Assembly (NCBI GenBank): GCA_017643845.1
Contig: JAEPMR010000003.1
Coordinates: 16,786-80,785 of the forward strand
Reading direction: 5' to 3'
DNA: 64,000 bases
Origin: Marivivens sp.
Lineage (GTDB): Bacteria; Pseudomonadota; Alphaproteobacteria; Rhodobacterales; Rhodobacteraceae
The translations under genes and the position numbers were made by a program. Each line of letters begins with the position of its first letter. Within the stretch, counting starts at the first letter, position 1. The notes below the pieces were generated by a model, which saw only the letters and a program-made list of their open reading frames with translations, was not told the origin of the DNA and ran no database searches. Below, in pieces: positions 44,334 to 52,570 of this stretch.

Positions 44334-46786
44334 TCCGCCGCCTCCACGACCGCATCCGCACGCGGCTTTAGGCTCTGCGGGTCATAGGTCGGTTCGCCCA
44401 GCACCCGTGCGCTGCGCGGCTGGCCATGGATTACCACCTCCAGCGCGGTTCCGGCTTTCGCGGCATGCGGCTTGAGATAGGCAAAGGCGAGGATCTTACC
44501 CACCGTATGCCCATAGGCAACTGACGCGGTCGATCCGACGACCTTGCCCTCCAGCAGCACCGCCTCGCCACCATGCCCGTCGCGCACGCCATCGGGGTCA
44601 ATCTCCAGATAGGCGCAGACCCACGGCAAGTCCGTGTTCAGCGTCTTGTCGCGGCCAAGGTAGTCCTTGTCCTCCCGCGCAAAGCGCAGCACATTGGCCT
44701 CCGCCAGCGTGACCTCGTTGGTCAACTCGCCCGCGCCCTTGAAGCCCTTCTCCATCCGCATCACGTTCATTGCAAAGCTGCCATAGTCTGCAATGCCATG
44801 TGGCTCGCCCACTTCCCACAGCGCCTGATACACGTCCGGCATCGCCTCGGCAGGCATATGCAACTCCCAGCCCAGTTCTCCGGCATAGGACATACGGAAG
44901 GCCCAGAGCCTATGCCCCGCCACGGTCATCTCCTGCGCCGAGAGCCAGCGGAACGCCGCATTATCGAGCCGCGCATCGGTGCAGGCACTCAGAACATCCC
45001 GCGCGCGTGGCCCGTTGATCGAAAGCGCCCCCCATGCCTCTGACAGCGCCGTCACCGTTACATCTTCACCCTTGCGCTGTGCCGCCAGATGGTCGAGCAG
45101 CCGTTGCTCGAAAAATGCCGCACAAACAAGGTAATAGCGATCCTCCGCCATCCGCACGATGGTCGTTTCCAGCTCGATCCGCCCACGGCGGTTCAGCATG
45201 TGTGTCAATGTGATCGAGCCGTTTTTCTGTGGCATCCGGTTCGCCGTTAGCCGGTCGAGCAGGGCATAGGCATCCGGCCCTTCGACCAGCACTTTGGTGA
45301 ACGCGGTCACATCCATGATCCCCACCCGCTCGCGCACCGCTTTCACCTCGTGACCGACCATTTGGTCAACGGCGGTGCGGCGGAAGCTATAGTGATCCTC
45401 CTGCGCCACGCCATCGCGGGCAAACCATCGCGGCCGTTCAAAGCCATAGACCTCCTCGTAAACCGCGCCTTTCTCCTTCAGCAGCTCATAAAGCGGCGAT
45501 GGCTTGATCGGCCGCCCCGCCAGCCTGTTGAAATGCGGGAAGGGGATCTCATGGCGCAGGCAATAATCCTCTTGCGCCTTTACCACCTGCCATTCCTTCG
45601 TGGCATAGCTTCCAAAACGGCGCGGGTCATAATCCCGCATCGAAATATCCGCCGCCCCATGCACCATCCAGCGTGCCAACTCGCGGGTCAGCCCCGGTCC
45701 CCAGCCAATGCCGATCTGGGTGCCGCAGCAGCACCAGTAATTCCGCACACCCGGAGCAGGGCCGATCAGTGGATTGCCATCCGGCGGATGGCTGATCGCG
45801 CCGTGCACATCGCGGGTGATCCCCAATTCCGCGAAAATCGGCATCCGGTTGAGGCTTTCCTCCAGCCACGGCATCACGCGGTCATAATCCGCGTCAAACA
45901 GCTCGTTCTCGGCCTCCCACGGGCAATGGTCGATCCACACACTGTTCGGGTTGGTCTTTTCGTAAATGCCGATCAGCCCCTTCTTCTGCTCCATGCGGAT
46001 GTAGCCGGATACTTTCCGGTCATCGCGGATCACTGGCAGTTCCTTCTCCAGATCGCGGAACTCCGGCACCTCGTCGGTGACGAAGTAGTGATGCGTCATC
46101 GAGGTCATCGGCAGTTGCAGCCCAGACCATTCGCCCATCTGCCGCGCATAGGTGCCGCCCGCGTTCACCACATGCTCACAGCGGATCGTGCCTTTTTCCG
46201 TCTCCACGATCCACTCGCCATTGTTAGCCTGCGTGATGTTCGTCGCGCGGCAGCGGCGGAAGATCCGCACCCCCTTAGCACGCGCTCCCGCCGCCATCGC
46301 CATGGTCACGTTCGTCGGGTCCACATGGCCGTCATCCGGCGTGTGCAACGCGCCCAACACCCCGTCGAGATTGTAGAACGGATGCAGTTCCGCCACCCGC
46401 TCCGGCCCCACCAGTTCGATATTGAAGCCAAGGCTCCGCCCAACCGAGAGCGTGTGCCGCAGCCAGTCCATCTCGTCCTCGGTATAGGCCAGCCGGAACG
46501 ACCCGCAGCCATGCCACGTCACCGCCTGTCCGGTCTCCGCCTCCAGTTTCCCCGAATAAAGCCCGATGTTGTAATCCACGCATTTGCCGAGGCTGAAGCT
46601 CGATGTCGAATGGGTGATCTGCCCCGCCGCATGCCATGTGCTGCCGCTTGTCAGTTCCGCTTTTTCCAGCAGCACCGTGTCTGTACCCCATCCCTCATGG
46701 CCGAGGTGATAGGCCAGACCGACCCCCATCACGCCCCCTCCAACGATGACGACACGGGCCTGAGTGGGGAAGTTGGAATCCTGCAT
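44330..46786 (-). CDS. FAD-dependent demethylase fused to GcvT (dimethylglycine/sarcosine dehydrogenase type)
   Basis: 818 residues. The N-terminal FAD domain opens with VVIVGGGVMGVGLAYHLG; H52 in GSTWHAAGQ matches the covalent-FAD histidine of dimethylglycine dehydrogenase. The C-terminal half (from about 430) is a GcvT domain that would take the formaldehyde-level carbon to tetrahydrofolate, with EVKAVRERVGIMDVTAFTK and AGELGWELHMPAEAM. It removes N-methyl groups from secondary or tertiary amino acids. First in a minus-strand operon, it is divergent from the RpiR gene across an 80-base control region. Confidence 0.87.
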   Translation of the reverse strand: MQDSNFPTQARVVIVGGGVMGVGLAYHLGHEGWGTDTVLLEKAELTSGSTWHAAGQITHSTSSFSLGKCVDYNIGLYSGKLEAETGQAVTWHGCGSFRLAYTEDEMDWLRHTLSVGRSLGFNIELVGPERVAELHPFYNLDGVLGALHTPDDGHVDPTNVTMAMAAGARAKGVRIFRRCRATNITQANNGEWIVETEKGTIRCEHVVNAGGTYARQMGEWSGLQLPMTSMTHHYFVTDEVPEFRDLEKELPVIRDDRKVSGYIRMEQKKGLIGIYEKTNPNSVWIDHCPWEAENELFDADYDRVMPWLEESLNRMPIFAELGITRDVHGAISHPPDGNPLIGPAPGVRNYWCCCGTQIGIGWGPGLTRELARWMVHGAADISMRDYDPRRFGSYATKEWQVVKAQEDYCLRHEIPFPHFNRLAGRPIKPSPLYELLKEKGAVYEEVYGFERPRWFARDGVAQEDHYSFRRTAVDQMVGHEVKAVRERVGIMDVTAFTKVLVEGPDAYALLDRLTANRMPQKNGSITLTHMLNRRGRIELETTIVRMAEDRYYLVCAAFFEQRLLDHLAAQRKGEDVTVTALSEAWGALSINGPRARDVLSACTDARLDNAAFRWLSAQEMTVAGHRLWAFRMSYAGELGWELHMPAEAMPDVYQALWEVGEPHGIADYGSFAMNVMRMEKGFKGAGELTNEVTLAEANVLRFAREDKDYLGRDKTLNTDLPWVCAYLEIDPDGVRDGHGGEAVLLEGKVVGSTASVAYGHTVGKILAFAYLKPHAAKAGTALEVVIHGQPRSARVLGEPTYDPQSLKPRADAVVEAAE

Positions 46787-46809
46787 GGGTCTGTCCTGTA
46801 AATGATCGT

Positions 46810-46824
46810 AATGCGACTCGCATT
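46810..46824. promoter_or_regulatory. Candidate RpiR operator (palindrome)
   Basis: AATGCG-ACT-CGCATT is a perfect 6+3+6 inverted repeat in the 80-base gap between the divergent FAD/GcvT and RpiR genes. A pair of TTTGTATCA/AATGTATCA direct repeats lies nearer the RpiR start. Position and symmetry suit an autoregulating repressor; binding is inferred. Confidence 0.45.
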
Positions 46825-46866
46825 TTCGATGGACAGGCTAATGGGACGTTTGTATCATCGTCAATC

Positions 46867-47751
46867 ATGAATCAAACAAATGTATCACAAACCGTTCTCG
46901 ACCGACTCGCTGGCGAGTGGGACAGCCTCACCCCCGAAGCGCAGAAAGCCGCGCGCTATGTGTTGGAAAATCCGGCAGATGTCGGCGTCTCGACCGTGCG
47001 CGAGATCGCCGAGGCCGCTAACGTCAAGCCCAACACCTTTGTGCGCATGGCGCGGCAGGTCGGCTTCGAGGGCTACGAGGATTTCCGCGCCCCGTTTCGC
47101 GAGGCGATCCGGCAAGGCGGCGTCAGCTTCCCCGACCGCGCCCGCTGGCTACAGGGCATCAGCCGGTCCGGTGAATTGGGCGGCCTCTACGCGGATATGA
47201 TCGGCAGCGCCGTTCGCAACATCGAGGAAACCTTCGCCGCGATCTCTGCCGAAACGCTCACCGCCGCCGCCGAAGCGATCTGGAATTCGCGGCAGGTTTT
47301 TACTCTCGGTGTCGGGGTGAACAATGCCAACGCCCGCAACTTCACCTATCTCGCCTCCACCGGCATGACCCAGTTCCTCGCCATCCCGCGCCCGGGGTCC
47401 ACGGCTGTGGACGATCTCGCATGGGCCGACGGGCGCGATGTGCTCATCGCCATGACCTGCAAGCCCTACCGCACGGAGGTGATCGAAGCGGTGCAAATCG
47501 CCCGCGAGCAGGGCGTCACCGTCATCGGTATCTCTGACAGCCCCGCCAGCCCGATCATTCGTGCCGCTCAGCATGGGTTCACCGTCGCCGTAGATACGCC
47601 GCAATTCTTCCCGTCGTCCGTTTCCACGATTGCGCTGCTCGAAACGCTCCTGAGCTTCGTGATCTCGGTTGCCAGCGATGAAATCGTCGAGCGGGTCGAG
47701 AAATTCCACCACCGCCGCCACCAGCTCGGCATCTATACAGAGGGCCTTTGA
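46867..47751 (+). CDS. RpiR-family transcriptional regulator
   Basis: 294 residues. The N-terminal helix-turn-helix (residues about 5-80, VSTVREIAEAANVKPNTFVR) is followed by a SIS domain from about 115, normally a sugar-phosphate sensor (ISDSPASPIIRAA). Here the sensor probably detects a catabolic intermediate. It is divergent from the demethylase operon and overlaps the Rieske gene by one base (TGATG), so it should control both sides. No clear Shine-Dalgarno precedes the ATG. Confidence 0.9.
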   Translation: MNQTNVSQTVLDRLAGEWDSLTPEAQKAARYVLENPADVGVSTVREIAEAANVKPNTFVRMARQVGFEGYEDFRAPFREAIRQGGVSFPDRARWLQGISRSGELGGLYADMIGSAVRNIEETFAAISAETLTAAAEAIWNSRQVFTLGVGVNNANARNFTYLASTGMTQFLAIPRPGSTAVDDLAWADGRDVLIAMTCKPYRTEVIEAVQIAREQGVTVIGISDSPASPIIRAAQHGFTVAVDTPQFFPSSVSTIALLETLLSFVISVASDEIVERVEKFHHRRHQLGIYTEGL

Positions 47752-48836
47752 TGACCACGCCGCTCATCCACTCGCTCGAAGCCCGCTATTACACCGATCC
47801 CGCGATCTTCGAGGCAGAGCGCAAAGGGCTTCTTGCCCGCACATGGCAATTCGCAGGTCACGCCAGCCAGCTCGAAAATCCCGGCGATTACTTCGCGTTT
47901 GATATGGCGGGGGAGAGCCTCTTTTGCATCAAGGGTCGCGATGGCGAGATCCGCACCTTCTACAACGTCTGCCAGCACCGCGCCCACCAGCTTGTCACTG
48001 GCGCTGGCTCCACGCGCGTCGTCGTCTGCCCCTATCACGCATGGACTTATGAGCTGACAGGCCAGCTTCGCGCAGGGCCAAATATCAAGGCCGTCGAGGG
48101 CTTCGACAAAAGCAATGTCTGCCTAACCTCCGTCCGTACCGAGGTGTTCCTCGGTTTCGTCTTCGTAAACCTGGACCCCGACGCCGCCCCGATGGACGAC
48201 TGGTTCCCCAACGTCCGCGCCGAACTTTCCGAATGGGTGCCGAACTGGGACAAGCTCAAACCCATCGAATGGGTGGAAATACCCGAGTCCTGTAACTGGA
48301 AGGTGTCGGTCGAGAACTATTCCGAATGCTATCACTGCTCGATCAATCACCCGACCTTCGCCACCGGCGTGATCAAGCCCGAAACCTACGACATCCAGCC
48401 CCAAGGCTACTGCCTGCGCCACACGACCGAGTGCCAGAGCCTTGAAAACATGACCTACGAGATCGACCGTTCAAACGCTCATGCAGAGGAGTATTCGAGC
48501 TGGTTCCTCTGGCCGATGTTCAGCTTTCAGGTCTACCCCGGCAACGTGCTCAACACCTATCACTGGCGCGCGGTGGATGCCGACCACGTGATCGTCTGGC
48601 GCGGCTGGTACACCGAAGAGGGTTGGGACAGCGAAACAATCCGCCGCCTCGCCGTGCAGGACCGCGCGACAACCGTGGAAGAGGACATCCACCTCGTCGA
48701 ATCCGTCCAGCGCGGCCTTAAATCCCGCGGCTATGTCCCGGGGCCGCTGGTGGTCGATCCCCGCTGCGGCGTGAACTCCGAACACTCGGTCATGACATTG
48801 CAGAAATGGATGCGCGAAGGCGTCGCCCCGCTTTAG
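47751..48836 (+). CDS. Rieske-type oxygenase, CntA/YeaW-like quaternary amine monooxygenase
   Basis: 361 residues. The Rieske cluster ligands are CQH and, 17 residues on, CPYH. The mononuclear iron region is VENYSECYHCSINHPTF. The C-terminal VESVQRGLKSRGY and SEHSV strongly resemble the carnitine/glycine-betaine oxygenase group. It would oxidise and so split or demethylate a quaternary ammonium compound. Start ATG overlaps the RpiR stop. No reductase gene (CntB/GbcB type) follows, so electrons must come from elsewhere. Confidence 0.87.
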   Translation: MTTPLIHSLEARYYTDPAIFEAERKGLLARTWQFAGHASQLENPGDYFAFDMAGESLFCIKGRDGEIRTFYNVCQHRAHQLVTGAGSTRVVVCPYHAWTYELTGQLRAGPNIKAVEGFDKSNVCLTSVRTEVFLGFVFVNLDPDAAPMDDWFPNVRAELSEWVPNWDKLKPIEWVEIPESCNWKVSVENYSECYHCSINHPTFATGVIKPETYDIQPQGYCLRHTTECQSLENMTYEIDRSNAHAEEYSSWFLWPMFSFQVYPGNVLNTYHWRAVDADHVIVWRGWYTEEGWDSETIRRLAVQDRATTVEEDIHLVESVQRGLKSRGYVPGPLVVDPRCGVNSEHSVMTLQKWMREGVAPL

Positions 48837-48854
48837 CGGGGGCGCGCCATCGCG

Positions 48855-49436
48855 TCAGTCCGTGCAGTCGGCCTCGTTCCACCAGCCGTCGCGGATCTTG
48901 CCCATCGTGTTGTTCAGCAGCATTCCCGCGATCGTGCCAAAGCCGAAGCGTTCTTCGTCACCCACCGCCAGCACATACTTGCCGGAGTTCTCCGCGTTCG
49001 AGACTTTAATGTAATAGGTGCCAGCGTCGTATTGCCGGTCGCCCTTGAAATCCTCACCGATCTCGGGCCCTACCCAATACCACGTCTTTCCGTATTCCTC
49101 ATACCACGGCCACCATTCTTCACTATCCCCTGCGCGCGCGTCGATCTGGTCGAAGTCGGCGTCCAGCACCTCCAGATCAAAGGTCTGCTTCAGGTCACAG
49201 CCGTCCAGCTTCGGCGCGGTGAGCCCCGCATAAAAGCGAAACGCCTCTCCCGACGTGATCTGATAGTAATGCGGCGCGCCCGTCAGTTCCGAGAAAATCG
49301 CCTTCGAATGCTCCGGCTCCTCGATCACATAAGGGGCCGAACGGTCCATCGCCACTTCACCGTTATTAATAACAGGCGCATGGGCAGAAAGCGGCGTGGC
49401 AGCGAGAATTGTAACAAGAGCAATCGTCGAACGCAT
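48855..49436 (-). CDS. Secreted protein of unknown function
   Basis: 193 residues with a signal peptide (about 1-19, MRSTIALVTILAATPLSAHA). The mature part is acidic and aromatic-rich (EEWWPWYEEYGKTWYWVGPE) and contains TYYIKVSNAENSGKYVLAVGD, which reads like a pre-peptidase beta domain. Two cysteines could form a disulfide. ATG 49436 has a GAGGAG site; the upstream open frame is rejected. No family is recognised with confidence. Confidence 0.72.
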   Translation of the reverse strand: MRSTIALVTILAATPLSAHAPVINNGEVAMDRSAPYVIEEPEHSKAIFSELTGAPHYYQITSGEAFRFYAGLTAPKLDGCDLKQTFDLEVLDADFDQIDARAGDSEEWWPWYEEYGKTWYWVGPEIGEDFKGDRQYDAGTYYIKVSNAENSGKYVLAVGDEERFGFGTIAGMLLNNTMGKIRDGWWNEADCTD

Positions 49437-49564
49437 AGTCGTCTCCTCATTTGCTAAGGATACGGCCATGATGGCTTGTTGGATCATTCCGATACAGGTG
49501 CCTCACCGACACAGGAAAGATATCTCACAGGAAGAAACCAAACGAACGGTCACATTCACACGTG

Positions 49565-49583
49565 GTTTACCATGACGGTAAAC
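49565..49583. repeat. Inverted repeat beyond the tRNA-Glu 3' end
   Basis: GTTTACC-ATGAC-GGTAAAC is a perfect 7-bp inverted repeat 25 bases past the CCA end of tRNA-Glu. It has no T-run, so it is a weak terminator at best; it could equally be an operator or a transcript-end hairpin. Confidence 0.4.
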
Positions 49584-49607
49584 TTAGATGCTCGGTTAAG
49601 GAAAAAG

Positions 49608-49682
49608 TGGCAGCCCGTAGGGGAATCGAACCCCTCTTTCCAGGTTGAAAACCTGGCGTCCTAACCGATAGACGAACGGGCC
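49608..49682 (-). tRNA. tRNA-Glu (anticodon TTC)
   Basis: 75 bases including an encoded CCA. The acceptor stem is GGCCCGT with ACGGGCT (first pair G-U), the anticodon stem-loop is CCAGG-TTTTCAA-CCTGG with TTC at the loop centre, and the T-arm is GGGGTTCGATTCCCC. It reads glutamate codons. It lies after recJ on the same strand but past a terminator, so it is probably transcribed separately. Confidence 0.97.
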
Positions 49683-49738
49683 ACTTGGTGAGGCGGCTTT
49701 TAGGCAAAGCGGTGGGGGCGCGCAAGAGGGATTCTTCG

Positions 49739-49759
49739 AAAAATCATCTCCGGTGATGA
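49739..49759 (-). terminator. Rho-independent terminator of the hom-glpX-recJ region
   Basis: On the minus strand TCATC and GATGA pair around a 6-base loop (49744-49759) and five T residues follow (complement of 49739-49743). It begins 7 bases after the recJ stop. The stem is short, so efficiency may be modest. Confidence 0.6.
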
Positions 49760-49765
49760 AAAAAA

Positions 49766-51520
49766 TTACCCCCGCGAAACCGCCTCTGCCGCATCCTCCA
49801 AACGCAGTTGAACCGACTGTCTTCCTTGCCAGACGTTGATGTCCAAACGCCCCGCCAGATGGAACCGCGCCCCGCCGTGGTTCAGCAATCGCGGGCCGAG
49901 CGGCCCATCCATCGCGCCGAAACAGATAGCATCCAGCCGCGCGCCCAAACCGTCACCGAAGCTGATCTTCAGATGGTTCGCTCCGACCTGCTTGACAAAG
50001 CTGATCTGTACATCCGGGAAGGCGAAACGCGGGGCAGGGGCGCCCGCGCCGAATGGCCCTGCCTTCTCCAGCTGCTCGACCAGTTCGATCTGTGCCGCGC
50101 CGGGCATCAAAAGCCCGTCGAGTCGCAGATCGGCCGGGCCCATCTTCCCCGACCCCTGCCGCTCCAGCAACTCGCCCAAACGCGCCATAGCCGCTTCGGT
50201 CTTGTCTGGATCGACCGTCAGGCCCGCCGCCATTTTATGGCCGCCGCCTTTGATCAGCAGCCCCTCACGGGCCACTTGATGAATCGCCGCGCCCAGATCG
50301 ACACCAGAGACCGAGCGCCCCGAGCCTTTTCCTTCGCTGCCGTCCAACCCGATCACCACGGCGGGGCGGTTGGTTGCCTCTTTCAGCCGCGCCGCCACGA
50401 TCCCTACCACGCCGGGATGCCAGCCCTGGCCTGCGGCCCAGACCAACGGCCTGTCCAGCCCGCGCTCCTCAGCCTGTGCCATGGCCTGATCGCGCACCAT
50501 GGTTTCGATCTCGCGCCGCTCGGTGTTCAGCGCATCCAGCCTCTCGGCAAGCGCAGCCGCCTCATGCGGGTCTGTTGTCGCCAGTAGCCGCGCACCCAGA
50601 TCCGCCGCGCCGATCCGCCCACCTGCGTTCACGCGCGGCCCGAGCAGAAATCCCAGATGATAGGAATTGGGTGCCGTATCCATCCGTGCGACGTCCGCCA
50701 GCGCCACCAGCCCCGGCCGCTCGCGCCGCGCCATGACCTTCAGCCCCTGTCGGACGAAGGCCCGGTTGAGCCCAGTCAGGGGGGCGACATCGGCCACTGT
50801 CGCCAGCGCCACCAGATCAAGGAGCGCCATCAGATCCGGCCCGTTCCGGCCGGTTTCCCGCAGTCGCCGGTTCACCTCTACCAGCAGCAAAAATACCACG
50901 CCTGCCGCGCAGAGATGCGCCAGATCGCCGTTCTCGTCCTGCCGGTTCGGGTTCACCACGGCTAGCGCGTCCGGTAATGTCTCGCCGCCCAGATGGTGGT
51001 CGAGGATCACCACATCGGCCCCCGTCGCCGCTGCAATCGCCTCGTGGCTCAACGTGCCGCAATCGACGCAAAGGATCAGGTCGTGATCCCGTGCCAAAGC
51101 CTGCATTGCCGGCACATTCGGCCCGTATCCCTCGTCTATCCGGTCGGGGATATAGAGCGTTGCCCGCAGGCCCAGATCCCTCAGCCAGCTGATCAGCAAC
51201 GCGGAGGACGCCCCGCCATCCACATCGTAGTCTCCGAAAACGGCGATCCGCTGCCTTTGGTGCAGCGCGACCATGACCCGCTCCGCCGCCCGCTCCATGT
51301 CCCGCAATTTTCGCGGATCAGGCATCAGGTCGCGCAGTTTCGGGTCCAGATAGGCGCCACTGTCGTCCGGCGAAACGCCCCGCCGTGCCAGAATACGGCA
51401 GAGCGGGCCGGGCAGGCCCGTCAACTGCTCCATCGCCTCCGCGTGGCGCTCTTCCTCCTCCGATGGACCGACCCAGCGCCGCCCCGTCAGCGAGTGCGTG
51501 ACGCCAAGGAATTCCGTCAT
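49766..51520 (-). CDS. recJ: Single-stranded-DNA exonuclease RecJ
   Basis: 584-residue DHH-family 5'-3' exonuclease used in recombination and mismatch repair. Motifs: VFGDYDVDGGASSALL (metal-binding DYDVDG), CVDCGT, VVILDHHLGG (DHH) and later GGGHKMAAGLT in the DHHA1 domain. It overlaps glpX in an ATGA arrangement. Length is normal for the family. Confidence 0.95.
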   Translation of the reverse strand: MTEFLGVTHSLTGRRWVGPSEEEERHAEAMEQLTGLPGPLCRILARRGVSPDDSGAYLDPKLRDLMPDPRKLRDMERAAERVMVALHQRQRIAVFGDYDVDGGASSALLISWLRDLGLRATLYIPDRIDEGYGPNVPAMQALARDHDLILCVDCGTLSHEAIAAATGADVVILDHHLGGETLPDALAVVNPNRQDENGDLAHLCAAGVVFLLLVEVNRRLRETGRNGPDLMALLDLVALATVADVAPLTGLNRAFVRQGLKVMARRERPGLVALADVARMDTAPNSYHLGFLLGPRVNAGGRIGAADLGARLLATTDPHEAAALAERLDALNTERREIETMVRDQAMAQAEERGLDRPLVWAAGQGWHPGVVGIVAARLKEATNRPAVVIGLDGSEGKGSGRSVSGVDLGAAIHQVAREGLLIKGGGHKMAAGLTVDPDKTEAAMARLGELLERQGSGKMGPADLRLDGLLMPGAAQIELVEQLEKAGPFGAGAPAPRFAFPDVQISFVKQVGANHLKISFGDGLGARLDAICFGAMDGPLGPRLLNHGGARFHLAGRLDINVWQGRQSVQLRLEDAAEAVSRG

Positions 51521-52488
51521 CCGCGTCCGGTCGGATGGCGGTAGCTCATGCGGCGCACCGATCCTGTCTTGGAGCGCATCAGAATTGTTTCAGCGGTCAG
51601 AGCACCCGGTTCGCGCTTGATCCCCGGCAGGAGCGAGCCATCGGTCACGCCGGTTGCCGCGAAAATCACATCGCCGGAAACCATGTCGTCGCGGGTGTAC
51701 ACGCGGTCGAGGTTGGTGACGCCCGCTTTCGCGGCGCGTCCCCGCTCGTCATCATTGCGGAACAACAGCTTGCCAAAAATCTGTCCGCCCATGCATTTCA
51801 ATGCGGCGGCTGCAAGCACACCCTCGGGTGCCCCGCCGGAGCCCATATACATATCGATGCCGGTCTTGTCCGGCTCGGCGCAATGCATCACACCTGCCAC
51901 ATCCCCGTCCGTGATCAGGCGGATCGCCGCGCCGGTAGAGCGCAGCTCCGCGATCAGGTCTTCATGGCGCGGGCGTTCCAGAACGCAAACGGTGATGTCC
52001 TCGGTCGAACATCCTTTCGCCGCCGCCAGCGCCGATACCCGCTCGGACGGGCTCATCGCCAGCGTCACCACACCGGGCTTGAAGCCGGGCCCAATAGCGA
52101 GTTTGTCCATATACACATCCGGCGCATGTAGCATTGAGCCGCGTGGCCCCATCGCGATGACGGCAAGCGCGTTCGGCATGTCTTTCGCGGTCAGCGTCGT
52201 GCCTTCCAGCGGGTCGAGTGCGATGTCCACCGCAGGGCCGGAGCCAGTGCCGACTTCCTCGCCAATGTAGAGCATTGGCGCTTCGTCCCGTTCGCCTTCA
52301 CCGATCACCACCACACCAGCAATGTCGAGGCTGTTGAGTTGGGTCCGCATCGCGTCCACGGCGGCCTGATCTGCAGCCTTCTCGTCGCCGCGCCCGATCA
52401 GCCGTGCCGATGCGAGCGCTGCCGCCTCGGAAACGCGGGCCAGCCCCAGCGAAAGCATTCTGTCGTGAAATTCGGGGGCTTTGGACAT
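51517..52488 (-). CDS. glpX: Fructose-1,6-bisphosphatase class II
   Basis: 323-residue GlpX enzyme of gluconeogenesis (in some bacteria also sedoheptulose-1,7-bisphosphatase). Metal and substrate motifs: VVIGEGERDEAPMLYIGEEVG (from about residue 61) and DIALDPLEGTTLTAKD. ATG 52488 (MSKAPEF) is the family start, though the frame is open 42 codons upstream. The stop overlaps recJ (ATGA). Pairing with hom and recJ is common in Rhodobacteraceae. Confidence 0.95.
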   Translation of the reverse strand: MSKAPEFHDRMLSLGLARVSEAAALASARLIGRGDEKAADQAAVDAMRTQLNSLDIAGVVVIGEGERDEAPMLYIGEEVGTGSGPAVDIALDPLEGTTLTAKDMPNALAVIAMGPRGSMLHAPDVYMDKLAIGPGFKPGVVTLAMSPSERVSALAAAKGCSTEDITVCVLERPRHEDLIAELRSTGAAIRLITDGDVAGVMHCAEPDKTGIDMYMGSGGAPEGVLAAAALKCMGGQIFGKLLFRNDDERGRAAKAGVTNLDRVYTRDDMVSGDVIFAATGVTDGSLLPGIKREPGALTAETILMRSKTGSVRRMSYRHPTGRG

Positions 52489-52570
52489 GGGATATTCCTT
52501 TATTGGGTCTTTCTCTCGCCTAGCCCGCACGCCCCCAAGGCGCAACCTTGTGAACGCTAACAGGCCGCAA

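Noticed and set aside
45350-46801. 483-codon open frame antisense to the FAD/GcvT gene
   Set aside because: The minus strand carries clear FAD and GcvT motifs. The plus frame is rich in His, Arg and Pro with no domain pattern, as expected for a shadow.
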